Source: Cymodocea nodosa
Lineage: Eukaryota > Streptophyta > Magnoliopsida > Alismatales > Cymodoceaceae
Assembly: GCA_036874045.1 (NCBI GenBank)
Contig: JAZBRI010000008.1
Span: 7,331,001-7,395,000 of the forward strand
Direction of reading: 5' to 3'
DNA length: 64,000 nucleotides
Part shown: positions 45,492 to 58,155 of the stretch, piece by piece
Position numbering within the stretch: position 1 is the first letter of the stretch
How the letters are laid out: each line of letters starts with the position of its first letter
Notes under the pieces: model-generated
The model's input: the letters and a program-made list of their open reading frames with translations, nothing else
Told to the model about the DNA's origin: nothing
Database searches by the model: none
Made by a program: the position numbers and the translations under genes

Positions 45492-47972
45492 TTTATGTTG
45501 TAGGAGGAAACAACATCAAAATGGATCTTGGATAGTGGAGCGTCAAGTCACATGACCAGACAGAAAAGTCTACTACAAAATTTTACAAATAACATGAAAG
45601 GAAGTGTAACATTTGGAAACAAAAGCAAAGATAAAATCATAGGTATGGGCAATGTTCAAATAACTCCTACTTGTGTTATTTCAAATGTACTATATGTAGA
45701 AAACCTAGGATTTAATTTGCTAACTGTCATAAAACTAACTGAAAATGGATATTATGTAGTGTTTGAAGATAATGTATGCAAAATAATTGATAAAAATACA
45801 AATGAAATTAAGTTTATTGCTAAAAGAAAAGGTTCTGTTTGTATTTTATCTTTACCTTCTGGTGTAGTTGATTTAAATTCATGTTTGCTAGTTGAAACTA
45901 GTGATGCATATCTGTGGCATAGAAGGATTGGGCATATAAATATGAAACTGTTACATAAACTATCAAAAAAAAAAAAAACATTTAGTGAGAGGTTTACCAA
46001 AGATTAAATACTCAAAGGACTTTATGTGTGATGCATGTGAGTTAGGTAAACTTCATAAAAACTCTTTTAAATCCAAAACTGATATTTCAAGCAAGAGAGT
46101 CTTAGAACTTATACATACGGATCTATTTGGACCAACAAGAATCATGAGTCTTGGTGGTAAATGTTATGTATTTGTTTTAGTAGATGACTTCTCTAGATAT
46201 ACTTGGGTATATTTTCTAGCATTTAAGACAGAAGTTTTTGGAAAGTTTAAAATGTTTTGCAATTTTGTTCAAAATGAATAGAGTGTCTCTATTCAAAAAC
46301 TTAGGAGTGATCATGGAACTGAATTTGATAATGATCAAATGGATAATTATTGTAATAAGCATGGCATTGATCACAGATTTTCTTTTCCAAGAGCTCCATG
46401 TCAAAATGGTGTTGTTGAGAGAAAGAATAGATCACTTCAAGAAATGACCAGAACTATGTTGAATGAACATAAGTTACCTCAAAATCTTTGGGTTGAAGTA
46501 GTAAATACAACTTGTTATATGCATTTTAAATTATTTCAAATGGATGTAAAGAGTGCATTTCTAAATGGTTTAATTAATGAAGAAGTCTATGTAAAACAAC
46601 CATCTGGATTTGAAGATATTAAAAATCTTGACTTTGTGTATAAATTGAAGAAAGCCTTATATGGTTTGAAGCAATCACCTAGATCATGGTATGAAAGATT
46701 GTCTACTTTTTTAATAGAAAAAAGCTATATCATGGAAAAAGTGGATCATACTCTATTTATTAAGCGAGATGGTAAAGATCAGATTGTTGTTCAAATATAC
46801 GTGGATGATATAATCTTTGGAGCAACCTCTGATAAGTTGATAAAAATATTCTCTGAAGAGATGACTAATCAGTTTGAAATGAGTATGATAGGAGAACTTT
46901 CATATTTTCTAGGACTTCAAATTAAGCAAAAGGATAAAGGTATATTTTTAAATCAGGAAAAATATGCAGATGAAATGCTGAAGAAATTTAATTTTAATGA
47001 TACAAGGATTCGAGGAACTCCTATGAGTACTTGTTTAAAGTTAGATATTGATGACATAGGAAAATCCATAGATCAAAGAAAATACAGAAGTATGATTGGT
47101 TCTTTACTTTATTTGACTGCTAATAGACCTGATATTATGTTTGTTGTGTGTGTTTGTGCTAGATTTCAATCTAATCCTAAAGAATTACACTTAATTGCAG
47201 TTAAAAGAATATTTAGATATATATAAGGAACTAAAAATTTTGGACTATATTATTCTAAGGATAGTTCAATAGATCTTATAGGATATACTGATGCTGATTA
47301 TGTAGGATCTAAATCCGATAGAAAGAGTACCAATGGCACATGTCAATTATTGAGAAATAATTTGGTGTCATGGTTTAGTAAAAAGCAAAACTGTGTAGCA
47401 CTTTCTACTACAGAAGTTGAATATATTGCTGTTGCATTGTGTTGCGCTCAGATTCTGTAGATAAGGGACTATATTATTCTAAGGATAGTTCAATAGATCT
47501 TATAGGATATACTGATGTTGATTATGCAGAATCTAAATCTGATAGAAAGAGTACCAGTGGCACATGTCAATTATTGGGAAATAATTTGGTGTCATGGTTT
47601 AGTAAAAAGCAAAACTGTGTAGCACTTTCTACTACAAAAGCTGAATATATTGCTACTGCACTGTGTTGCACTCAGATTCTGTGGATAAGGGAAACTTTAG
47701 AAGATTTTGGATTATTTTATGATACAACTGAGATTTATTGTGACAGTAGTTCTACAATAGATCTTTCCAAAAATCCTGTATTACATTCAAGAGCAAAGCA
47801 TATAGAGGTTAGACATCATTTTCTAAGAGATAACGTAATTAAAAGAAAAATTAAATTAGAATTTGTGTATAGTAAAAATCAATTAGCTGATATATTTAAA
47901 AAACCTCTAGACGAAAATACATTCTACAACATTAAATTAAATTTAGGTATTTGTAGGCTATGTGATGTGTAA
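45492..47972 (+). pseudogene. pol: Sirevirus C pol, deleted and rearranged
   Basis: The protease keeps WILDSGASSHMTR (DSG intact). Pre-integrase LWHRRIGHINMKLLHKLS runs into an A14 tract at about 45967-45980 that shifts frame. Integrase: CDACELGKLHKN, LIHTDLFGPTR (Asp), TAG at 46279, RSDHGTEFDN (Asp), GVVERKNRSL (Glu). At 46511-46521 TTCYM passes straight to [16 protein letters not shown] of RT, losing about 860 bases relative to B1. RT keeps QIYVDDIIF. RNase H contains a 224-base tandem duplication (47242-47689) that breaks frame; in the second copy STTEAEY reads STTKAEY. The C-terminus LHSRAKHIEVRHHF...GICRLCDV is open to 47972. Confidence 0.92.
47242..47689 (+). repeat. 224-base tandem duplication in RNase H
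   Basis: Copy 1 is 47242-47465 and copy 2 is 47466-47689, both starting GGACTATATTATTCTAAGG and ending ATAAG. They differ at roughly a dozen sites, nearly all transitions. 224 is not a multiple of three, so RNase H shifts frame. Confidence 0.93.
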
Positions 47973-49542
47973 AATGCTTAAACTCCACATAAAAATATAA
48001 ATATTATTGATGATGTTGTTCACCTCATAGATATTATATACTATCATAAATATCTAAAGTAATATCTAAACTGTTGCTTAAGATACTATGTATTTATTGT
48101 AATATCATAGTAGTATCTTATTGATTTTAAGTAGTTTATAAATTTTAATGGTTTTTACGATTTTTAGTGGAAGTGTAAATGAAAAGCATTAAATACTTTT
48201 GACATTTTGAAATTTTGATTAAATGTTTTCTTTGAATCAAGGAAAATGCATATGATCATGCATAAATTTGACTTAATTGATTAAACTTGTAGAATAAGTT
48301 ATATGTAACCCATCTTAAACTGTTAATCAAAAGTATAAGCTTATTGAAACTGATTCATATTCTCAGTACAATCATAGAAGTAAAAATTGTATGAGATTTG
48401 TGTTTTATTGCATCTGTATTAATGGAATACATATATATTGTGCTTAAAGTGAAAAGTACTTACAAAGTGAAAATCTTTGAGAGTTTATTGATCGGTTTGA
48501 TCACAAGCCTTTTGTACTTGAGCAGATATGTATGTAAGGATTGTGGTCCTGAAAAAGGATTCTTTAAATTTGGCAACCTAAGGTCCTGATCAGATCTAGG
48601 ATTGTTGACTGAAAGCTCATTACACGGGTACATTAGAAAGCTCTTGTATGATTCAAGCTTTTCAAACTAACTTTTAAAGAAAATTATCAATATTTACTAT
48701 TTTGAAAAAAAAAAAAAAATTGTTGTTTCATTAATTACAGATATCTTTGAATCACATATAGTTTCTACCAATATGACTACTGATTTATTGAATCAACATT
48801 AGTACTTTTGAAAACGTTTATTTGAGATACATTCTTTTATTCTCCTTGAATTAATCACATTGAGTTCAAAGTTGTGTTTTGATTCATATTTAGTAGGAAT
48901 TGATTCTAGAAATCATTTTTGATGATGTCAGAATAATGAAAGTCTCTGAAAAGAAAATTTAAAAGTATAGTTATACTTAACATCTATTGTCACTACAAGT
49001 ATATTTTGTATTTTGATTGAATATATTTGTAGTATATTTGTAGGGGGAGAATTACCAATGTCGAAAACAGATTAATATAATTCAGAATACAAATCTTGGT
49101 TAATCTGAATTAATGTCCTCTTAAAATCTTGTTAAAATAATTTACAAAGACAAACAAACTATTTTAGAATCAAAGGACAAAAATGTTTGAATAATTTACA
49201 ATGTTCTCAAGATAATGTTAAGTTTAGCTTATTTGTTGTTTTCAGAACATTTCAGTTGGAAGCATCCGAAAATTACTTTAAGTGTACTAGCTAGATGTTA
49301 TATTAAATAAGGTAATGTGTAAAAATGCCTCTAGACAGCGTTTTACTCGTTAGGTTAGTTAACTCAACGAGTTATACTTCAATATTTCGGGTACCTTGAT
49401 TGAATAAACTTTATTTAATGTTTATTTAATATCTAAACCCGACTTCTCTTGACGTTGAGTTATTCGCCTAAAACCCTATTTAAACATTTATTACACAAGC
49501 ACTTAGGTTATTTGTAAACCTTGTCAAGAAAATATTTCCCAC
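47973..49542 (+). other. Sirevirus C spacer after pol
   Basis: Noncoding. About 48230-48950 is shared with the 3' spacer of gypsy composite G1 (see 36061-37900). GTAGGGGGAGAA at 49040-49051 matches the PPT-like word in B1 and the PPT of D. 49330-49380 has TTAACTCAACGAG words. A TATTTAAAC site (about 49472) and the leader before ATG 49567 could be a promoter for the env-like ORF; this is inference. Confidence 0.7.
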
Positions 49543-52500
49543 TTGTTGCTGTTACAACCTACGACGATGGTCTCCAAGTTCTACAAAGGTCGTGACAAAG
49601 GAAAAGAAATAGAGAATGATGAAGTTTCACGCACTTGGTTCAAGAAAATATTTCGAGTGTACAAAAGGTTAGCAGAAATTTATAGTGAATATTTCTTTCC
49701 TGAAGGTATAATGAATGAAGTTAGACAAGAACTCCAAAATACTAATGCAAATATTACATACATGGGTATTCATAGTAAATTTGATAGAGAATACAGAATG
49801 AAATGTGCTAAGATTGCATTTCTCGAGCAGTATGCAAATTATTTGGAAAAAGGTGTAAGTTCTTCAACTAGAACTCCTTAAATACCAATAAACGATACTA
49901 GACTACAAGCATTTGAGGAAGAGCATGAATCAACTATCCCTACCCCTTTATATTCAAAACAAGTAGAATCAAATATTGCTGTAGACAAAACAAAAGTTGA
50001 TAGTCTTCGAAAGGTCGTTGCAATAGAAAGTGCCTTAAAAGAATTAAAGTAGAAAACTTTTATGTAGCAAGTTGAAAAGGAAACAGCAATACTTGAAGAG
50101 GAGAAACAAAAATATTATAGAAGAAGAAAAGTCAGAAAAATTATGTCTAAGGAAACAAAGTCTATTGAAAAATGAAAATCAAATGAAAATTTATTTCCAA
50201 AGGACAATGTATGTCTAGACATTGTACCTTATTGTGCATCTGATAAACTCATCAATTTCGAACACACTGAAACTGATGAAGATAATGAGACTTTATTTTC
50301 CCTTGCTAGAAAGCTTGAGAAGAAATACAAGTCAAATATGAGCTCAAGTTTTTCTATTAGTACAAGTTCTAATGATGCATAAATTGAAAAATCAAAGCAT
50401 CAGGCACCTGACATTGAACAAGTTATTGCAGATATAATTGACAATGTTGAGGTAGTAACTAGTTCATAGGTTGAATTGTCTATAATAGCATATATTGAAA
50501 ATGTTAAGACTCTAGAAGAGCTAAAAGTTAACCAGCCTTCTTCAGAATCTATAGAAGCAGAGTATGAGAATTCACAACATGACTCAATGGAAATATCTGT
50601 TGAACAAAATAAACAATTCCAGACAAATACACCAGCTGTAGAATTTGTGGAAAAATTGAACTCTGAAGATTCTATAGAGACTGAACAGATGAATGTTGAG
50701 CATATTGAAGATGTTCCTAACACTGTTGAAGCTGAAGAATCAAGCTTACCTGAGCAGCTTTAAGATAATATTTTGGAAGAGGAACAACATGACATTCATT
50801 TTGAAGAAGAGGTTCCTGAAGATGAATTAAACTCTAAATCACGGCTTCAGGTATCACCTTCTTTGTGTACAGTATTACAAATTCAAGGTAATTCAATTCA
50901 TTTTAGATCTATAATTTGATTACCTTCAGCTTACCTTCTTTGTGTACAGCATTGTAGAAATACTATAATTTGATTACATGTCAGATTCTACATGCTCGTC
51001 CAATAAAGTTCAGAAATTTGATGGTAATAAGAGATCTATTTGAGTTTCAAGGCCTCATTCAATTTGTTGAGTATTTTTGTTTTGATGATGTGTGCTGAAT
51101 GAAAATAATCATATTTGCTCAATTACTATTGCTTGTGAAAAGAAATTAAAATCATCAATTAATACAGAAAAAGCTTATTGATATAAATACTTGTCTGTAT
51201 TGGATCTGAAGTTAATAACTAATTGTTTCGTTGCATTAATTTCTCATTTAACTAAACGTTAAGTTAACATGTGTTTTTATTGAATAGCATGATATGTTTT
51301 AAAGTTATATCTTCTGTATCATGAACAGTGCACGTGTAGACAACTCATTAAGTTAGAGTTTTGTTTGTATATAGGTCACGTGAGAACTCGTTAAGTTAGA
51401 GGCTTAAAGGTTAAAATAGGTCACGTGATAACTCGTTAAGTTAGTGAGTAAAAGAATAGACGAACTCGTTAAGTTAGTGTTATACACGTGGTGAAATTAT
51501 AAATTACGAATGTTGTATTGTATCACATGAGGTGCACATGTTTAACTCATTAAGTTAACATAACTAAACGCGTTGAGTTGCTATATTGAACACAAAGGCA
51601 ATGCGTTAGGTTAGCGTTATAAACTTAAGTTGTTATTTTTGCACGTGGTAAAATTCTTATTATAAAAACATTTGTTTATTACTGAATCAGTGAGTTAAAG
51701 TTTTTCAGAGACTTATAGTCGTAACTATCCGAAAGGTAACTTAAGTCATGTTTTTAGGTTTTGACACGTGTCTCACTAGTTTTATCATATAAAGAGTTTT
51801 TCGATGACTTACATCCGTAACTATCCAAAACTTAAATTGTTTTCGGTGAGTTATCGTTTAACCTTCCGAAAGAAAGGTTAAGCTGGTTCGTTGAGATAGC
51901 ATAACACCACGAACTTAGTTTGTTGAGTTAGCTACAGTACTTGTCACGTGAAATGGCACATGATGAACTCGTTAAGTTAGAAACGTTAAGTTATATATAT
52001 ATACTTGTGTTACTCGTTTAGTTAACATTAAAAGTAATGACTTCTTATTACATTGATGAAAAATTTTTGAACGAGAAAGTTTATTTTGTAGGAAATTTTT
52101 CAAAGATCCAAGATTGATGATTAAAGGAAATTCGAAATATAAACGTGGGTTAGAACGTGTGTGTTTTGATGAAGGAAAAAGAAAAGACATGGAGAAGTGG
52201 AAAACTGGTAGTGGTTAAACGTGAAGGATATGCATGAAATGAAGATACAATATAAAAGGCATAGAATTCTCATTGATCAAATTATCCTTGCACACAAAAA
52301 GAAAAATCTTTTCAAGGATCAAACCATCCCTGCACACCAAAAGAAAAATCCTTTTCAAGGATCAAAAACACCTTCTCGGGCAAAATCTCTCAAGTGGAAG
52401 AAAATTCAGTGAAGCATAAAAAGGTAAGATTTTCATCATTGAAGATTTGAAGTATCATAAGAAAATAAATTTGGTGAAGCAGAGAAAGACAAGATATTCG

Positions 52501-53592
52501 TCACTGAAGAATTGCTAAAGAAGAAAGAAGAAGAAAAAAGATCTCAAATAGGGAGAAATGTTTTAAATTCCACAAATTAATTTTCTCTATTTGTAGTTAT
52601 GAAATTGTTTAGATGATACATGGTATCGAGATATAATTGCATCTACAATTTCTAAGGAGAATTGAATTGTATATTGTAATTGAAACCTTGAATAAAAATG
52701 ATTTTATGAAAACACTGTCTCGACTTGTTTTTGAGATTTAAAGTTTCAATTATATTTCAGAAAATATTAAAAATACACAATTCACCCCTCTCTTGTGTAG
52801 TCATACGATCCTACACAATTCTTGCCAATAGGAATGAAATGGAAGCAATAAAGAGAGCTTATTGCAGCTTTTTATAGCAATCTGGTCAAGAATGGACATT
52901 TTCTAAAAACTCAAATAAATCAACAGGAGTTTATATTGTCTCTTGAGTTAATTTTTGAAGTTTTAGGATTAAAGAATGAAGGTGTTGTTGTTACAAACAG
53001 ATTTGACATGATTAGACAACTGGAATGGAGCATTCAGTCTTTATCAAAAATTCCAGATGTATATTCTGAAATGAGATTAATGGAAAATCTAAATGCAGAG
53101 GCAAGGTTTATTGCAAATATATTGCATGCAAATTTATTTCAGAGAGTTGGACATAATTTGGAAGTCAATAGAAGATGTTTATATGCAACTTATGGCCTAC
53201 TAAATAGAATTCAAATCAATTGGTTTGATGTTTTTACTTCTCAACTACAGCATATGAGTTCAAAGTTATTTTATGGTGATGCTGTATGTAGAATCCTTGC
53301 AAGCCAATTGACTTTATTTGACTGGCCCTCTGAAACTAAAGGCATGAGAGCATTTAGTGTCAAAGATTTGCAAAAATTCCAGGCCATGCATAAACCTCAA
53401 CGACAACAACAACAACAACCTGATACAGACCATATACAACAACAACAACAAAGTTATTCAGTTCAAGCATAACAGCAAACCCAGTTACCTCCTAACTTAG
53501 ATGTAGTGCTTAACGACATTAGAAATGATATTAGGCATCTAGGAGATAAAATATGTAATGTTATAAGTGATATACTTAGGAGGGGTCGATAA
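49543..53592 (+). pseudogene. Sirevirus C env-like extra ORF, split by LTR
   Basis: Extra ORF between pol and PPT. The start is ATG 49567 (MVSKFYKGRDKGKEI) or the in-frame 49543. The N-terminal part is open to 49881, then an acidic, Glu/Ser-rich middle with stops (open again 50476-50763). DLFEFQGLIQF (about 51038-51064) ends where solo LTR A4 is inserted. After it (52816 on): IFEVLGLKNEGVVVTNRFDM, then NRIQINWFDVFTSQLQ and KLFYGDAVCRIL, a Gln-rich tract, and a C-terminal helix ending SDILRRGR at 53592. The conserved blocks match B1 and the minus-strand ORF at 55880. No convincing signal peptide or transmembrane segment was seen; role unknown. Confidence 0.78.
51060..52820 (+). mobile_element. 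Solo LTR A4 (family A) inside env-like ORF
   Basis: LTR 51065-52815 (1751 bases) flanked by perfect CAATT duplications (51060-51064 and 52816-52820). TATA box at 52251-52258. It is a later family-A insertion into Sirevirus C, of the same family as its host, reduced to one LTR. Confidence 0.95.
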
Positions 53593-54081
53593 CTGTTTTT
53601 GTTTGTTTCTGAATACAAAGTGTAATGTTTGTATTACTTGTTTGATTGATTGAACAATACATTTTTCTGTAAATGTGTTCAATTATTATTCTTGTTTACA
53701 AAAAGAATTGTTGTAATTATATCTCTTATATATATATATATATTCTCTATAATTATCTTTTTGATTAATGACAAAAAGGGGGAGAAATATTATAAAAAGA
53801 TGATTATGATCTTAATTGCATATATTATAAAGGGAGATGATATTTAAATTGTTTCTGATAGATGATAATTAGAAAATTGATACATATATAATTATTGACA
53901 TCTGAGAGTTTTAGTTTTGAGAGGTAAAATTTACACAAACAATAGAAATAAGCTTAAGTGAACTTAAGTCAACAAACAAGTTTGTTGAATTAAAAGTTAA
54001 CCCAACAAAGGTGCTTTATTGAGTTAAACATATTTCATAATTGATTTAATATGGTTTTGTCATTATCAAAAAGGGGGAGAT
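53593..54081 (+). promoter_or_regulatory. Double polypurine tract region of C
   Basis: AAAAAGGGGGAGA at 53773-53785 and AAAAAGGGGGAGAT at 54068-54081, the second abutting the LTR. This pair mirrors 10133 and 10182 in B1. A GTTGAGTTAAA/TTAACCCAAC palindrome lies near 53990-54030. Confidence 0.87.
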
Positions 54082-55707
54082 TGTTGAGTATTTTGTTTTG
54101 ATGATGTGTACTGAATGAAAATAATCATATTTGCTCAATTACTATTGCTTGTGAAAAGAAATTAAAATTATCAATTAATACAAAAAATGCTTACTAGCAT
54201 AAATACTTGTCTGTATTGGATCTGAAGTTAATAACTAGTCATTTCATTGCATTAATTTCTCATTTAACTAAACGTTAAGTTAACGTGTGTTTTTATTGAA
54301 AAGCATGATATGTTTTAAAGTTATATCTTATGTATCATGAACAATGCATGTTTAGACAACTCGTTAAGTTAGAGTTTTGTTTGTATAGAGGCTTAAAGGT
54401 TAAAATAGGTCACGTGATAACTCGTTAAGTTAGTGAGTAAAAGAGGAGACGAACTCGTTAAGTTAGTGTTATACACGTGGTGAAATTATAAGTTACAAAT
54501 GTTGTATTGTATCACGTGAGGTGCACATGTTTTACTCGTTAAGTTAATATAACTAAACGCGTTGAGTTGCTATATTGAACACTAAGATAATGCATTAGGT
54601 TAGCGTTATAAACTTAAGTTGTTAGTTTTGCACGTGGTAAAATTCTTATTATAAAAATATTTGTTTATTACTGAATCGATGAGTTAAAGCTTTCCGAAGA
54701 CTTACAACCGTAACTATCTGAAACTTAAACTGTTTTCGATGAGTTATCGTTTAACCTTCCGAAAGAAAGGTTAAGCTGGTTCGTTGAGTTAGCGTAACAC
54801 CACAGATTTAGTTCGTTGAGTTAGCTACAATACTTGTCACGTGAAATGGCACATGAGGAACTCGTTAAGTTGAAAACGTTAAGTTATATTTATATACTTG
54901 TGTTTCTTGTTTAGTTAACATTAAAGTAATGACTTCTTATTACGATTGATGAAAGATTTTGGACGAGACAATTTATTTTGCAGGAAATTTTTCAGAGATC
55001 CAGGACTGATGATTAAAGAAAATTTGAAATATAAACGTGGGTCAGAACGTGTGTTTTGATGAAGGAAAAAGTAAAGACGTGGAGAAGTGGAAGACTAGTA
55101 GTGATTAAACGTGAAGGATATGCATGAAATGAAGATATAGTATAAAAGGGATAGAATTCTCGGTGATCAAACAATCCTTGCACACAAAAAGAAAAATCTT
55201 TTCAGGGATCAAACTATCCTTGTACCCCAAAAGAAAATTTTTTTTCAGGGATCAAAAACACCTCTTCAGGGAAAATCTCTCAAGTGGAAGAAAATTCAGT
55301 GAAGCAGAACTAGTTATTATTTATGTCACTGAAGATTTAATGTATCAGAAGAAAGCAAATTCGGTGAAGCAAAGAAACACAAGATATTTATCATTAAAGA
55401 ATTGCTAAAGAAGAAAAAGAAGAAGAAGAAAGATCTCAAACAGGGAGAAATGTTTTAAATTCAGCAAATTAGTTTTCTCTATTTGTAGTTATGAAATTGT
55501 TTAGATGATACATGGTATCGAGATATAATTGCATCTACAATTTCTGAGGAGAATTGAATTGTATATTGTAATTGAAACCTTGAATAATAATGATTTTATG
55601 AAAACAATGTCTTGACTTGTTTTTGAGTTTTAAAGTTTCAATTATATTTCAGAAAATATTAAATATACACAATTCACCCCCCTCTTGTGTAGCCATACGA
55701 TCCTACA
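54082..55707 (+). repeat. 3' LTR of Sirevirus C
   Basis: 1626 bases, TGTTGAG...CGATCCTACA, with a TATA box at 55141-55148. It differs from the 5' LTR by scattered substitutions and small indels, so the insertion is not recent. The open stretch 55163-55408 is LTR sequence. Confidence 0.93.
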
Positions 55708-55879
55708 CTTGCACATTGTTCAAACAATTATATAATATTCAAGATAGTTCATCAATTGTATCATTCATTCTCAAACACGAATGTAAAAACATCTGAAAAA
55801 CATTCATTCATTTATATGAATAATTTACATTTACATTCAGATATTTTCAATACAAATATAAGTAGATGAACAATACAAT

Positions 55880-58155
55880 TTAATCTTTTCTCCTAAGTTC
55901 ATCTACTTCCTTTTGGAGTTTTTCTAGTTGTCGCTCTAATTGATTTATCTGATCCATAGCTCCAATAATGTCTCTAGAAAGTACAAGTACTTCAGCAACT
56001 GTAGCATTGTAGTTTCTGTATTCCTTCATTGAAATGTTTCTTGATTTAATCCTTTTAGATGTCCATTTTGTGAAGTCAATATAGTCCACCATCAATATAG
56101 GTATCAAATCTCTATAAAATAATTTCTTCTTTACTACTCTTAGTTTGGAGATAAAAACTAAAGACCAATTAATTTGAATTCTGTTCACAACCACATATGT
56201 GGCCTACTTGACAAATTGACTTTGTTCAATATCATGGCCTTATCATTGGTAGACATTTTTAATCAAAATGTTAGCTACCATGTGTGTTTTACCATTTAAG
56301 TGCTTCAGTCTGTTTAATAATGGCACACCAAGATTGATAGCTAAATAGTCCTTTATTTCCTATTCTGTCCACTCAACGGTAGTGTGCTTTCCAAAATTTC
56401 TTTCCCTTCATTTCTCAATCCTAAAATGTTGTGGAGAAGCTCTAGTGTTATTTGTACATTAGCTTGCTTCATGTTGGAAATTAATCCACTTTCTTCTTCT
56501 CCTAAATTTGCATAGAAATAGGGCACTCGATTCTCATATACTGCATGCCCTCTCTGTTGAGAAATAAATTGCAGTAGACCTTGGAACTCAAATAATTCTT
56601 TGATTTCTTGTATACTGTCCCAGTTTACTGATCTATTGTAAATAATATCATAACCCCTAATCTCTTGATATTTATTATATGTTTCCTAACTCCAAAAGTG
56701 TACTTCATTCAAAACTATTGCTTCAGTCAAGTCAGGAATTTGAATTTATTACTCTAGAGGGGTTTGTTCTTGAATTTCCTCTTCCATGTGTTGAACTTGA
56801 ATTGGCTAGGAATGCTTTGGAGATTCTTGTATTTTTGCTTCTACTTCTGTCTGTGGTGGAGAGCTGGTAGAACTCTCCACTCTTCTTTCTTGAATCCTCT
56901 CTAAAATTTGCTGAAGAGTCTCTCCCTCTTTAGTGGAATCTGTCGAGTCATTTCTTTCTTGTTCAATGTGTACTTGTTCAGCTTCTTCTTGTTCAATTTC
57001 TATTCTTTCTTCTTCCTCCTTACTACCAATTTACATTGTCACTGTTCTTTCTAATTCTATGGCAAATTGGGATGGAGTCATGGGCAAATCAGCTTCTGCC
57101 CTAATTTCAGTTTCTTCTCTCTATACAGGTTGCAAACTAACTTCAGCCTATTTTTCTTCTTCTCTTTGCTTTTGTTGTTGTTGTTGTTGCTCTTGCTCAT
57201 CCTCAGATTCAGATAGAAGGTCTACAAAAATCAGCTTTACAGACCCTACTGATATTTGCATCTTAGATTTAATCTCTTCTTGAGGTTCAGACACTATCTC
57301 TTTTCCTTTCCTTCTTCTAATTAATTATGTCTGGTCTTCCCCTTCTTCCTTTGAGATTAAATCTACTAAAATGGGCTCTACAGGCCCTCGAGCCACAAGT
57401 ACTGGCTCTTCTTATTTTACTTTTTCTATAATTACTATTCTTGAAGGACCAGCTTCCATTTCTTTTGTAGTAGGTATGGTAGTGGCTTCTTGATGTTGTT
57501 CAACTTTAACTTTGCATTGGGCCTTCAACTTTTCTACAACCCTCCTTTTGTAAAGTGCATTAAACACCAGATATGCTTTAGCTACTGCCAAATCTTCTGG
57601 TTCTCCTTGGTTTTTCCCAACTCGAACTAGTTCTTCAAATTCTCTTAATTCTTCTTCAATGGAAGGCCCATAACTACCACCCTTTCTAGTGGTTTAGGTG
57701 GTGGAACTGAAGGTCCGGGCTGCTGTTCCTTAGGGACAGGTCTTTCAGTAGTCAGTTCCTCTTGTTCTTCAGTTGCATGTTCTTCATTTCCTTTCCTCTA
57801 TTGTTCCTAGATTGCCCACCGAGCACGTCCACCTATGCATCTTTTGAACCAAAGTTGGGACTTACATTGGATCAATTCTAGGGCAACTTCATTATTTGGT
57901 CTGATTTTTCTCTCTCTATTTAATGCAACTTTTGTAGCTACTTTGATTCTCATTTCCATAATCTGAGATATTTTTATGCCTAAATCCACTAAAACTTTCC
58001 TCTAGTAGAAAAGGTCAGATTCTACCTTTTGTAGTTCTTTTTTCCTGTATTGTATTTCTGATCTTCTACCTTGTGTGCCATTCTTTCGATTCTTTGAGAA
58101 ATTCTATTGTGTCAACTACGTCCTCCCAAAATTTTGGTGTCATCTTTGTCATCAT
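55880..58155 (-). pseudogene. Env-like ORF downstream of gypsy pol, broken
   Basis: Minus-strand remnant starting near ATG 58155 (MMTKMTPKFWEDVVDTIEFL). It has a broken N-terminal half, an acidic middle with poly-Gln (EDEQEQQQQQQQKQREEE, about 57175-57215), then IKELFEFQGLLQFISQQ (about 56555-56610), LLHNILGLRNEGKEI (about 56400-56450), and the open C-terminus NRIQINWSLVFISKL...KKKLFYRDL with a coiled tail ending ELRRKD at 55880. These blocks align one for one with the env-like ORFs of Sireviruses B1 and C, yet upstream on this strand lies gypsy pol G4. It may be the env-like ORF of the Athila-type element or a piece of a Sirevirus; the sequence alone does not decide. Confidence 0.7.

Larger units (their letters stand above)
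41345..55712 (+). mobile_element. Full-length Sirevirus C (family A) with TSD
   Basis: LTR (41350-43033), PBS, gag, pol, spacer, env-like ORF, two PPTs, LTR (54082-55707). The flanks are CTTGT (41345-41349) and CTTGC (55708-55712), a 5-base target duplication with one transition. A solo LTR of the same family is nested in its env-like ORF. It is inserted into minus-strand gypsy-related DNA. Many stops, an IN-RT deletion and a duplication in RNase H make it non-autonomous. Confidence 0.93.

Noticed and set aside
56679..57283. Plus-strand Ser/Cys-rich frames
   Set aside because: Antisense of the acidic, Gln-rich part of the minus-strand env-like ORF.
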